Source of the DNA: a virus
DNA length: 30,714 nt
IMG/VR virus record: IMGVR_UViG_3300044646_000599
Location: 1 to 30,714 of that record
Direction: 5' to 3' (one strand)
The translations under genes were made by a program, and so were the position numbers. The notes under the pieces were generated by a model. The model worked only from the letters and a program-made list of their open reading frames with translations, was not told the origin of the DNA and ran no database searches. Of the stretch, positions 13,362 through 19,325 are shown piece after piece. Within the stretch, counting starts at the first letter, position 1, and every line of letters begins with the position of its first letter.

Positions 13362-13362
13362 G

Positions 13363-14019
13363 ATGGACAAAGACTTTGTTGTTAGGGAACTTCAGAAGCC
13401 ACTTGATAGTAGCGTCATTAAGCAACGTGACCAAGCAGGTCGAAGCCTAAGTTACATTGAGTCGTGGCACGCCATTGCAGAAGCCAACCGTATCTTTGGT
13501 CATCTATCTTGGGATAGACAAACCTATAGCATGAACATGGTTCAATGTGAGCAGAAGGGTGACAAGGGTTTATGGTACGTTAGCTATACAGCACGTTCAG
13601 TCATCACCTTTGATGGGGTCACCAGAGAAGGCACAGGATTTGGTCAAGGTATTGACAAGGACTTAGGCAAGGCTCATGAGTCAGCTATCAAGGAAGCAGA
13701 ATCAGACGCTATGAAGAGGGCGTTGATGACCTTTGGCAACCCGTTTGGGCTAGCCTTGTACGACAAGGAGCAACGTAACGTAGCTAAGGAGATGTCAATG
13801 GAAGATGCTCGAAAGCTGATGATGAAGCAGGTTGCAACTACTTGGAAGAATATGGGTGGGACGGCAGCACAATTCAAGGAGCTGGGTTCTACCCTTGCGG
13901 TAGCCAACATTGATGTGTATGAATTTGTACACTCAAGTATTCTTGACCAGGAACTAGAAACCATTGAAGCTATTCAAGAGTTTGCAAATGAGGTCACTAC
14001 TAAGGGTAAGACTCGTTGA
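13363..14019 (+). CDS. Rad52/Rad22-type single-strand annealing protein
   Basis: 218 residues. Diagnostic segments in order: GRSLSYIESWHAIAEANRIFG (27-46) and GHLSWDRQT (46-54), a beta hairpin (GLWYVSYTARSVITFDG, 69-85), REGTGFGQGI (88-97), then the family hallmark KAHESAIKEAESDAMKRALM (103-122) followed by TFGNPFGLALYDK. This is the N-terminal annealing domain of Rad52. It binds single-stranded DNA and pairs complementary strands; phage members drive replication-linked recombination. The last 70 residues are helical and not conserved. It lies between a Gam/Gp157-like gene and ssb, a typical phage recombination module. Confidence 0.9.
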   Translation: MDKDFVVRELQKPLDSSVIKQRDQAGRSLSYIESWHAIAEANRIFGHLSWDRQTYSMNMVQCEQKGDKGLWYVSYTARSVITFDGVTREGTGFGQGIDKDLGKAHESAIKEAESDAMKRALMTFGNPFGLALYDKEQRNVAKEMSMEDARKLMMKQVATTWKNMGGTAAQFKELGSTLAVANIDVYEFVHSSILDQELETIEAIQEFANEVTTKGKTR

Positions 14020-14257
14020 CGTTTATGAAGGCGAGGCACTATTCATCGTTGACTCTGATTCCGTTTGGGGTCAGAGTTATGAAGTTTATATTAACAAACA
14101 TGGACAAACAACTTGTGAGTGCATGGACTCTATGTACCGCAAGAAAACTCCCCACTTCGTTGACCTTCTCAGAGGCAACAATGACCATGCTTGCAAGCAT
14201 ATGCAAGCGATAAGAAAACTATGTCACTCAATAGAATCACACTCGTCGGAAGGATAA
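13988..14257 (+). CDS. SWIM-type zinc-finger protein
   Basis: 89 residues from ATG 13988; an in-frame ATG at 13964 would add 8 residues, and neither has a strong ribosome site. After a beta-rich part (VDVYEGEALFIVDSDSVWGQ) comes CEC at residues 43-45 and, 24 residues later, CKH at 69-71: the CxC...CxH signature of a SWIM zinc finger. SWIM domains bind DNA or proteins and in archaea and eukaryotes accompany recombination factors. The location, overlapping the Rad52-type gene and upstream of ssb, suggests a recombination accessory role. A stand-alone SWIM protein this small is less common. Confidence 0.7.
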   Translation: MRSLLRVRLVDVYEGEALFIVDSDSVWGQSYEVYINKHGQTTCECMDSMYRKKTPHFVDLLRGNNDHACKHMQAIRKLCHSIESHSSEG

Positions 14258-14610
14258 CTAGGAATCCTGAACTTAAAAACATTGGAGATAAAAAACTAGT
14301 TGAGTTCTCCATTGCAGTCAACAAACGTGTTAAGCCAAAGGAAGGTAATGACGCTGACTTCTTCTATGTCAAGGCATGGGGACAAACTGCTGGTTACGTT
14401 AGTGAGTACCTTGATAAGGGACGCTTAGTAGCCATTGATGGTAGGTTAGATACCAATACCTACGAGAAGGACGGTAAACAAGTCACCTCGTACTACATTA
14501 CCGCTGACAATGTTAACTCACTTGATAGACCAAAGGACAATGCAGGTATAAGCAAGTCCAACAAGTCGAAGTCAAGTGGTGATGAGTACTCACCTTGGGA
14601 CGATGAATAA
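14221..14610 (+). CDS. ssb: Single-stranded DNA-binding protein
   Basis: 129 residues from ATG 14221, where the family begins (MSLNRITLVGRITRNPELK). OB-fold hallmarks follow: LVEFSIAVNKR, DFFYVKAWGQTAGYVSEYLDKG, VAIDGRLDTNTYEKDGK and TSYYITADNVNSLD. A polar linker leads to the acidic tip SPWDDE, the usual partner-docking tail. It coats single-stranded DNA at forks and during annealing. The start lies inside the end of the SWIM gene in another frame. Its stop overlaps the start of the RusA-type gene. Confidence 0.93.
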   Translation: MSLNRITLVGRITRNPELKNIGDKKLVEFSIAVNKRVKPKEGNDADFFYVKAWGQTAGYVSEYLDKGRLVAIDGRLDTNTYEKDGKQVTSYYITADNVNSLDRPKDNAGISKSNKSKSSGDEYSPWDDE

Positions 14611-14962
14611 GGTCACGGTTCCCATCCCACCTAGTCTCAACTCTGCATATTTCAATATAGGCAGGAGACGAGCAAAGGCAAAGTGCTACACCGATTGGGA
14701 GAAGGAAGCACACCCAGTCATCAAGGCAAGCATGAGCAAGGCTACGCAACCAGTCTTCATTGAATACCTATTCACACTTGGAACTTCTTTTCGAGGAGAT
14801 GTTTCAAATAGAATAAAATTAGTTGAAGATGCATTAGTCAAATGTGCTATACTAGAAGATGACAACCACAAGTTTGTAAAGGGTTTTTCAGTTAATCTGG
14901 ACTACGCAAAACAAAAACATTCGACACTTACATTAACGATACATGAATTAGGGACGGACTGA
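14603..14962 (+). CDS. RusA-type Holliday junction resolvase
   Basis: 119 residues from ATG 14603; GTG at 14576 or ATG at 14582 would add up to 9 residues. The family pattern is clear: PIPPSLNSAYFNIGRRR at the N-terminus, a central strand (FIEYLFTLG) and then GDVSNRIKLVEDALVKCAIL with EDDNHKFVKGF. D66, D76 and D86/D87 occupy the catalytic acid positions of RusA. It cuts four-way junctions produced by recombination and helps resolve replication intermediates before packaging. ssb and the methyltransferase overlap it on either side. Confidence 0.88.
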   Translation: MNKVTVPIPPSLNSAYFNIGRRRAKAKCYTDWEKEAHPVIKASMSKATQPVFIEYLFTLGTSFRGDVSNRIKLVEDALVKCAILEDDNHKFVKGFSVNLDYAKQKHSTLTLTIHELGTD

Positions 14963-15945
14963 TGACACACTTATCACTATTTACAGGAATTGGCGGGATT
15001 GATTTGGCAGCCGAATGGGCTGGATTTGAAACCGTTGCAATGGTAGAGCGTGATAAGTTTTGTCAACAAGTGCTAGCAAAGAGATTCCCTAACGTGCCTA
15101 TCTATGATGATGTCACAACCTTTGACGGATACAAGTATGAAAAAGAAATTGACCTACTCTCAGCAGGGTTCCCTTGCCAACCCCACTCCCTTGCAGGAAA
15201 ACGTAAGGCATCTAGTGATGAGCGTGATTTATGGGGTGAAGTCGTCAGAATTTTGGGGGAAACGAAACCAAGATTCTTCTTGGGAGAGAACGTGCCAGGA
15301 CTCCTTACCTCTGAGTCTGGAAGATTCTTCGGAAGAATACTCAATGACTTGGAATCCTTGGGGTATTGCGTCGGGTGGGCTACTTATGGAGCCAAGGATA
15401 TCGGAGCAGTGCACCGTAGAAATCGAGTCTTTATTGTTGCTTACTCCAAGAACTTGTTCTGCAATGGGGGCAGCTATCAATCCAGCGTCTCACCTTTATC
15501 CGAATTTAGAGACGGTAATTGCTCGAGAGTTATTGGCAACTCCAACTGCAAGTCAAGATTACAAGCCAATACGTCAGCTATCACCGAGCGAGGCGAATGG
15601 GACACACGGCAGGACTCTTGTTGCGGACATTGGCAGGGAGATGCTACCGACTCCAACTGCATCAGAGCAGAAATACAGATTGAAGGGCAACTCCCAACAG
15701 AGCAAATGTCTGGAAGCAAAAGCGAGAAGGGGAGAACTTATCAACTCATCCTTGGAGGAGATTGGAGACAATGGGGAATCAGCCCTACGGTTAGGCTTGA
15801 ATCCAGAGTTTGTGGAAGCAATGATGGGGTTCCCAACAGGGTGGACAGACTTAAGGCTTTAGGAAATGCTGTAGTTCCTCAACAGGTGTATCCTATACTT
15901 GTTGAGATTGCAAGACATCTTCAAACATTCGACAACCAGGCGTAA
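14962..15945 (+). CDS. dcm: DNA (cytosine-5) methyltransferase
   Basis: 327 residues with the C5-methyltransferase motifs in order: I LFTGIGGIDLA (6-16), IV GFPCQPHS (69-76, catalytic C72), VI ENVPG (109-113), VIII RRNRVFIVA (152-160) and X RLKALGNAVVPQQ near the C-terminus. It transfers a methyl group from S-adenosylmethionine to cytosine within a short recognition sequence, probably to protect phage DNA from host restriction. No restriction enzyme is next to it, so it is an orphan. The target-recognition region (about 165-290) is poorly conserved and the same DNA carries a long alternative frame with methyltransferase-like sequence (see 15104-15862). Start at ATG 14962, overlapping the RusA-type stop. 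Confidence 0.92.
   Translation: MTHLSLFTGIGGIDLAAEWAGFETVAMVERDKFCQQVLAKRFPNVPIYDDVTTFDGYKYEKEIDLLSAGFPCQPHSLAGKRKASSDERDLWGEVVRILGETKPRFFLGENVPGLLTSESGRFFGRILNDLESLGYCVGWATYGAKDIGAVHRRNRVFIVAYSKNLFCNGGSYQSSVSPLSEFRDGNCSRVIGNSNCKSRLQANTSAITERGEWDTRQDSCCGHWQGDATDSNCIRAEIQIEGQLPTEQMSGSKSEKGRTYQLILGGDWRQWGISPTVRLESRVCGSNDGVPNRVDRLKALGNAVVPQQVYPILVEIARHLQTFDNQA
15104..15862 (+). other. Alternative open frame within the methyltransferase gene
   Basis: A 252-codon frame lies entirely inside the methyltransferase gene in a different phase. Its last 100 residues read like another type of phage C5-methyltransferase C-terminus: two TPTAS boxes (LATPTASQDYKPIRQLSPSE and LPTPTASEQKYRLKGNSQQ), then RLGLNPEFVEAMMGFPTGWT. 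The same bases in the main frame give CGSNDGVPNRVDRLKALGNA, also a recognised ending. Its ATG cluster at 15104 has no ribosome site. It may be a relic of a frameshifted ancestor, a programmed-frameshift product, or a chance consequence of constrained DNA; I do not claim it is translated. Confidence 0.4.
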
Positions 15946-16009
15946 GCCTACGACCAAACATTAGTAACATCAATTCAAGTAACTGAAACTAAAGGAGACA
16001 CTTAGTAAC

Positions 16010-16411
16010 ATGAACAGCACACAACTGAAACTTAAAGAGTATTTCGACGAACTTCTCAAAGAGACAGACCACACCGCCAAGCATGGCGACCACTCAAGCC
16101 ATAGCGGGTATTTCAACTCTGAGTCTGGATATGGCGAACCACCATATACTGGAGAAGGATTGGCAGCTGAGGAAGAACTCAAGGAGTGGGAGGAATTCTT
16201 AAAAGACCCTCTCGCAATGTTCGATTGGGATTGCTTACTCGTCATGCCAGAGTTGGCACAACAAGCCTTTGAGAAGTGGATTGACCTTCACGAAATGTCC
16301 ATGACCTACGTTCAACTTCAACCTGTAATTCTGGTAGCACTTATTGAAAAGTTTGCACGAGACTTCTATCAAGTGGCAACTGGTCACGACTTTGAGGTGG
16401 TGCAGATATGA
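16010..16411 (+). CDS. Hypothetical acidic protein, 133 residues
   Basis: A good ribosome site (AAAGGAGACACTTAGTAAC) precedes the ATG after a 64-base gap, the first real gap since 12.8 kb, so a promoter could lie there. The N-terminal third is polar with His, Ser and Gly (HTAKHGDHSSHSGYFNSESG); the rest is helical and acidic (AAEEELKEWEEFLKDPLAMF) with a hydrophobic helix near the end (LQPVILVALIEKFARDFY). Not recognised. It heads the second run of tiny overlapping genes. Confidence 0.72.
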   Translation: MNSTQLKLKEYFDELLKETDHTAKHGDHSSHSGYFNSESGYGEPPYTGEGLAAEEELKEWEEFLKDPLAMFDWDCLLVMPELAQQAFEKWIDLHEMSMTYVQLQPVILVALIEKFARDFYQVATGHDFEVVQI

Positions 16412-16686
16412 TTGACCGCAACTCACTAGAGTACGGTGACATCATCTGGCAAGTTGACTTTAACGGTAGTGATGTAATGCTTAGAAAAATTAATGTGGGT
16501 CACTTGCATAGAATTGCTGGGAAGTATTGGATTTCGGCAGAGCAAGAAGGTTCAATGGATGGCATCATGTTAAAGGCAGATTCTCATCTATTGTTCCATT
16601 ACCATACTGAAGCGTTAGCATTTCTCAGGAGTATGTACACCTCATTAGATGTTTTGCTGGAAAACCACATGGAGGTTTCAGAATGA
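16408..16686 (+). CDS. Hypothetical protein, 92 residues
   Basis: Overlaps the previous stop by ATGA. The N-terminal part looks beta-rich (YGDIIWQVDFNGSDVMLRKI), the middle has several His (VGHLHRIAGKYWISAEQEGS, DSHLLFHYHTEALAFL) and the C-terminus is a helix (LRSMYTSLDVLLENHMEVSE). Not recognised. The stop overlaps the next tiny gene. Confidence 0.7.
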   Translation: MIDRNSLEYGDIIWQVDFNGSDVMLRKINVGHLHRIAGKYWISAEQEGSMDGIMLKADSHLLFHYHTEALAFLRSMYTSLDVLLENHMEVSE

Positions 16687-16790
16687 GACTCTCTGACCTT
16701 CTCTTCGGTCTTGCCTCTTCCGACAAGGGGGAAGTGGTTAACCCGCCTAGAAAGAGCTTCTGGACGGCAATTCGGAGGTGGTTTAGATGA
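16683..16790 (+). CDS. Tiny basic protein, 35 residues
   Basis: ATG 16683 to TGA 16788-16790, with ATGA overlaps on both sides and a ribosome-like stretch (GGAGGTTTCAGA) before the ATG. The product starts MRLSDLLFGLASSDKGEVVN and ends with a basic aromatic helix (SFWTAIRRWFR). Its reality rests on the unbroken overlap chain and the ribosome site; it could instead be only a translational bridge. Confidence 0.5.
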   Translation: MRLSDLLFGLASSDKGEVVNPPRKSFWTAIRRWFR

Positions 16791-16942
16791 CCATACAAAG
16801 GGCAATAGAAGTCTTGAGCGATTATGAGATTGTTGAAGTAAGTCGGGGTGTATTCACCATAACCTACAATGGTGGTGAATCTGATATTGTCAGCGAGCAG
16901 CAAATCATAGATTTGGCAAGAATCTTGGAGGATGAGGAATGA
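16787..16942 (+). CDS. Hypothetical protein, 51 residues
   Basis: ATG 16787, overlapping the previous stop; a ribosome site (CGGAGGTGGTTTAG) precedes it. The product begins MTIQRAIEVLSDYEIVEVSR and has a beta hairpin (GVFTITYNGG) and a C-terminal helix ending in LEDEE. The last codons double as the ribosome site of the next gene. Not recognised. Confidence 0.62.
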   Translation: MTIQRAIEVLSDYEIVEVSRGVFTITYNGGESDIVSEQQIIDLARILEDEE

Positions 16943-17115
16943 TGCGAGAATATTCAATTTTAGATATGATGCCATTTGGAAAGTATCGTGGGGAACTTGT
17001 TGGAACCGTCATTGAGGAAGACCCCGACTACATTTATTGGGCGATTAACAACACCGACTTTCGGCTTGATGCTCATGGTGAAAAATATCTAAAGCTTTTG
17101 GAGGATGAGGAATGA
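16939..17115 (+). CDS. ExoX C-terminal-like small protein
   Basis: 58 residues from ATG 16939 (a second ATG follows at once), overlapping the upstream stop. The centre MPFGKYRGELVGTV, followed by EEDPDYIYWAINN, matches the short C-terminal domain (FGKY/HxG ... DPxYxxWxxxN) found on exonuclease X-like and DnaQ-type proteins and as a stand-alone phage domain. No nuclease active site is present. It may bind DNA or a replication partner. It ends in the same LEDEE codons as the upstream gene. Confidence 0.68.
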   Translation: MMREYSILDMMPFGKYRGELVGTVIEEDPDYIYWAINNTDFRLDAHGEKYLKLLEDEE

Positions 17116-17360
17116 TGGAAACAACTAAAGAAATGGTCGGCTGGAATAATTGCCAATGCGGTGAACCAGATTGTCAAACGATTTGGAGGGAGTGTCTCAT
17201 GGGGCTGATGACAATTATTCCATCCGAAAAATACATGAACGCTTTTACCGTAAAAGGGCAAGGGGGTAGGGATAAGGTTCAAATTATCCCAGTGCGTTCA
17301 CTCATGAAAGCGGTTCGCGCCGCAGAAGACTTGTCGCGCGAATATGGAGGATGGAAATGA
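17112..17360 (+). CDS. Hypothetical protein with Cys pair cluster, 82 residues
   Basis: Starts at ATG 17112 (a second ATG follows), behind GGAGGATGAGGA. The segment WNNCQCGEPDCQTIWREC has four cysteines (CxC, C, C) and suggests a small zinc site. The rest is mixed, with a basic helix (VRSLMKAVRAAEDLSREYGG). It contains the only GCGC sites I noticed in the window (17317, 17336), hinting at an origin different from its neighbours. Not recognised. Confidence 0.68.
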   Translation: MMETTKEMVGWNNCQCGEPDCQTIWRECLMGLMTIIPSEKYMNAFTVKGQGGRDKVQIIPVRSLMKAVRAAEDLSREYGGWK

Positions 17361-17710
17361 AAAATTTAGACCCAAAAGCATTGAAAGTTAAGCCAGAAGG
17401 ATGGGGAGCAGAAGACCGGGCTAGATATTTGCTAGATGTGTGGAACGATCACTCCAACAAAGAAAAACCTTGGGAATACAACGAGTTCGTAAGGAAGATA
17501 TTCCCGCTTTCTGGGACGCATGATTTTGTCGAAGGAGTTCTGCTTGCGACTCTGTTCATGGCGGAGGTCGTATCTGGTGGCAAAGTTCGGGACCATATCC
17601 GCAAGCGAGACGCTATGGGAGACCTTGACGGGCTCATGCTACAAAGGTTTCTTGACTGGGTTGACACACACAAGGATGTAACGGCAAGAGAAATGGAGGA
17701 TGAGGAATGA
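17357..17710 (+). CDS. Hypothetical protein, 117 residues
   Basis: ATG 17357 is preferred over ATG 17351 because GGAGG lies 6 bases before it and it overlaps the previous stop by ATGA. The product starts MKNLDPKALKVKPEGWGAED and is helical, with a hydrophobic helix (FVEGVLLATLFMAEVVSG) and an acidic end (TAREMEDEE). Not recognised. It contains a CCGG (17416) and a GATC (17447), both rare in this window. Its last codons act as the ribosome site of the next gene. Confidence 0.7.
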   Translation: MKNLDPKALKVKPEGWGAEDRARYLLDVWNDHSNKEKPWEYNEFVRKIFPLSGTHDFVEGVLLATLFMAEVVSGGKVRDHIRKRDAMGDLDGLMLQRFLDWVDTHKDVTAREMEDEE

Positions 17711-17787
17711 AAATTTTAGGAATACTTCGACCCACCGATAATGGTTGGGTATGGGAAACAGAACCACCAGCGGAGGAGAAGAAATGA
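17707..17787 (+). CDS. Tiny protein, 26 residues
   Basis: ATG 17707 to TGA 17785-17787, behind GGAGGATGAGGA and overlapping both neighbours by ATGA. Product: MKILGILRPTDNGWVWETEP followed by PAEEKK. Its last codons (GGAGGAGAAGAA) form the ribosome site for the next gene. A real micro-protein or a coupling device; the clean ribosome site supports translation. Confidence 0.45.
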   Translation: MKILGILRPTDNGWVWETEPPAEEKK

Positions 17788-17987
17788 CACTAGAGGAAGC
17801 GATGAAAAGAATAGAGTTTCTTGAGAAAGCTTTAGATGGAGCCATTGATTTGGCAAAAATCGAACGAGCAAGAGGAATAAATGGGAACAAGCAAGAAGCA
17901 CTTTGCACATCTCATTACTATGAGAGTTGCAATTTTGCAGACGAGCCAGAGTTAGCAAAATACATTATGGTGGAGAAGAAGAAATGA
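17784..17987 (+). CDS. Hypothetical helical protein, 67 residues
   Basis: ATG 17784, overlapping the upstream stop; an in-frame ATG at 17745 lies inside the previous gene without a ribosome site. N-terminal coiled coil (MTLEEAMKRIEFLEKALDGA), then two Cys (EALCTSHYYESCNFAD) and a basic end (EKKK). The first half is a common module in small phage proteins of this style, which helps believe the start. Not recognised functionally. Confidence 0.65.
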   Translation: MTLEEAMKRIEFLEKALDGAIDLAKIERARGINGNKQEALCTSHYYESCNFADEPELAKYIMVEKKK

Positions 17988-18079
17988 AGATTGTTCTTGG
18001 CATTGCAGTCTTTGTCCTAGTAGCTTTTTTTATCATTAGCTTTGCCTTTCTGAGTGCAGAGGAGTTTGGAGAAAAATGA
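17984..18079 (+). CDS. Small single-span membrane protein, 31 residues
   Basis: ATG 17984 to TGA 18077-18079. The product is one transmembrane helix (IVLGIAVFVLVAFFIISFAF) with a short acidic tail (LSAEEFGEK). It overlaps both neighbours by ATGA and has a purine-rich ribosome site (GTGGAGAAGAAGAA). The clean membrane helix in this frame makes translation likely. Small phage membrane peptides often modulate host membrane enzymes or exclude other phages; the role here is unknown. Confidence 0.6.
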   Translation: MKIVLGIAVFVLVAFFIISFAFLSAEEFGEK

Positions 18080-18279
18080 GCCTTGAAAATGCTATCAAGG
18101 TGTTAAGGCAGAACGGATACCGTGTACACGCAACCGTATCTACTCCCCATAATAAGAGAGCTATCCTTGTAACCATCAATGCAACTATGGAAGAAATTCC
18201 AGAGCGAGTAGCTATCAACAAGGCAGAAGAGATACTTAAATTTAATGAGGGTTACACGCAAGAAAGCATGGACTTTTAG
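18076..18279 (+). CDS. Hypothetical protein, 67 residues
   Basis: ATGA overlap with the upstream membrane peptide gene; ribosome site GGAGTTTGGAGAAA. Alpha/beta pattern: helix (MSLENAIKVLRQNGYRV), strand (HATVST), strand (KRAILVTINATMEEIP), helix (AINKAEEILKFNEGY). The length and order suggest a small ferredoxin-like domain. Not recognised. It is the last gene of the coupled chain; an intrinsic terminator follows about 55 bases later. Confidence 0.7.
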   Translation: MSLENAIKVLRQNGYRVHATVSTPHNKRAILVTINATMEEIPERVAINKAEEILKFNEGYTQESMDF

Positions 18280-18333
18280 AGTAGAATAACATTGGATTGT
18301 TGAAAGACAGTTCTGTGTGTGTCCGTTCATGTA

Positions 18334-18366
18334 CCCCACCCCTTAAAAGGTGGGGGTTTCTTTTTA
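18334..18366 (+). terminator. Rho-independent terminator 1
   Basis: CCCCACC (18334-18340) pairs with GGTGGGG (18349-18355), followed by TTTCTTTTT. It closes the chain of early genes. Confidence 0.85.
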
Positions 18367-18389
18367 TTAGGTTCAAACGTCTTAGCATT

Positions 18390-18740
18390 ATGGATAGAAA
18401 ACTCTCGCCGCCAGACGCAATGATTTCCGCTCTTAAGAAAGGGATGGAATTACACAAGATGGGACTCTCAGGAAATGGATTGCAACCTGATACTGTTACA
18501 TGGGCAAAACGGTTTATCGCTGGAGATGATGCAACTCCAGAAAAGATAGCCAAGGGTAACAAGTGGTGGGGTCGAAATGAGAGGTTCTTGAAAGAGCCTG
18601 ACAAGTCTCCTGCAATGGTTGCTGCTTTGCTTTGGGGTGGTGCTCCTGGACGAGACTGGTTCCGAGCTATGTTCAAAGAAATGAACCACGAAAAAAAAGA
18701 AGAAAAGATGAGCTACAAAGATATGGAGGATAAGTCTTAG
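18390..18740 (+). CDS. Hypothetical protein with phage LLWGG-type motif
   Basis: 116 residues from ATG 18390, where the conserved part begins (MDRKLSPPDAMISALKKGME); no ribosome site is visible, so the start is a choice by family pattern. Segments GNGLQPDTVTWAKRFIAG, then SPAMVAALLWGGAPGRDWF, match a module (G-L-P-T-V ... SP-x-x-VA-x-LLWGG-x-G-R-x-W) that I recall from phage structural, protease-linked and ADP-ribosyltransferase-linked proteins, usually as a fused tail domain. Here it stands alone with a charged C-terminus (EKKEEKMSYKDMEDKS). The gene lies between two intrinsic terminators, so it probably has separate transcription or depends on read-through. Confidence 0.7.
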   Translation: MDRKLSPPDAMISALKKGMELHKMGLSGNGLQPDTVTWAKRFIAGDDATPEKIAKGNKWWGRNERFLKEPDKSPAMVAALLWGGAPGRDWFRAMFKEMNHEKKEEKMSYKDMEDKS

Positions 18741-18786
18741 GTAGAATACAAGTGAGCCTAATTGGTTCAGTTGTAGAAGATGGGAT

Positions 18787-18819
18787 AAGCCTCGTGTCAC
18801 AGCGGGGCTTTTTTATTTA
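18787..18819 (+). terminator. Rho-independent terminator 2
   Basis: AAGCCTCG (18787-18794) pairs with CGGGGCTT (18803-18810, one G-T pair) and is followed by TTTTATTTA after the two terminal Ts. It ends the rightward block before the converging late genes. Confidence 0.83.
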
Positions 18820-18831
18820 TGACAAAGTAAG

Positions 18832-18853
18832 AGACCCCACCGAAATGAGGTCT
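18832..18853 (-). terminator. Weak terminator candidate for the late operon
   Basis: Between the converging blocks, AGACC (18832-18836) pairs with GGTCT (18849-18853). Read on the minus strand it is followed by CTTACTTTG, only partly T-rich. It is the only dyad seen downstream of the last late gene. Confidence 0.3.
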
Positions 18854-18879
18854 GGGGAATGGAGTTTAGAGGTATCACG

Positions 18880-19140
18880 TCAAACGTCTTTGGCTTTCGC
18901 AAAAGTTTCGTCTAACTTGATTGCAGTATACACCGAGTTTGCGTCAATGTCTACCATGTCAGCAAGAGCCACCGAGTAATTGGTAAGAGGTGCTTTGTCT
19001 GCCGTTCTCGCCGCCTTATCCTTGTAGCAAGCAAGTTGGGCAATACCTTTGCCTGCTCGAAAGTCGTAGTGAACTTCAACGAGCCGATGGTACATGGCAT
19101 CTACGCCAAACGCTGTTTCAATCTTAATTTCAAGAGCCAT
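18880..19140 (-). CDS. Hypothetical protein, 86 residues
   Basis: ATG 19140 is chosen because AAAGGAAGAAGAAG lies just before it; an earlier in-frame ATG at 19164 is a shadow of the upstream gene. The product begins MALEIKIETAFGVDAMYHRL and looks beta-rich with a helical end (IKLDETFAKAKDV). Last gene of the leftward block and downstream of the fibre-like gene, so perhaps a structural accessory. Not recognised. Confidence 0.68.
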   Translation of the reverse strand: MALEIKIETAFGVDAMYHRLVEVHYDFRAGKGIAQLACYKDKAARTADKAPLTNYSVALADMVDIDANSVYTAIKLDETFAKAKDV

Positions 19141-19306
19141 CTTCTTCTTCCTTTGGTTGTGCAACCAGTTGGTTGCGAATGTCTAGTATCTGTTGAAGTG
19201 CATTGAACACCTCATTTGCTTGCCCTACCGTTCCATTGAATGGGGCGGAGTCGATAACTTGGGTGAGGAGTTCTGCTTGTTCTTGGGTAAGTTCTAGTGT
19301 TACCAT
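19130..19306 (-). CDS. Small helical protein, 58 residues
   Basis: ATG 19306 to TGA 19132-19130, with AAGGAG 12 bases before the ATG. The product MVTLELTQEQAELLTQVIDS is helical with a second helix (ANEVFNALQQILDIRNQLVA) and an acidic tail (PKEEEDGS). The length and two-helix order fit a small dimeric phage protein seen in aquatic phages; function unknown. It overlaps the next gene by 11 bases. Confidence 0.65.
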   Translation of the reverse strand: MVTLELTQEQAELLTQVIDSAPFNGTVGQANEVFNALQQILDIRNQLVAQPKEEEDGS

Positions 19307-19325
19307 GTTTCTAGTTTACTCCTTC

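Noticed and set aside
18242-18676. A 144-codon minus-strand frame across terminator 1
   Set aside because: It would cross an intrinsic terminator and oppose two better plus-strand genes; the product has no recognisable feature.
18334-18819. The two hairpins as a tRNA or tmRNA
   Set aside because: Both are simple stem-loops followed by T runs, with no cloverleaf, T-arm or anticodon arm.
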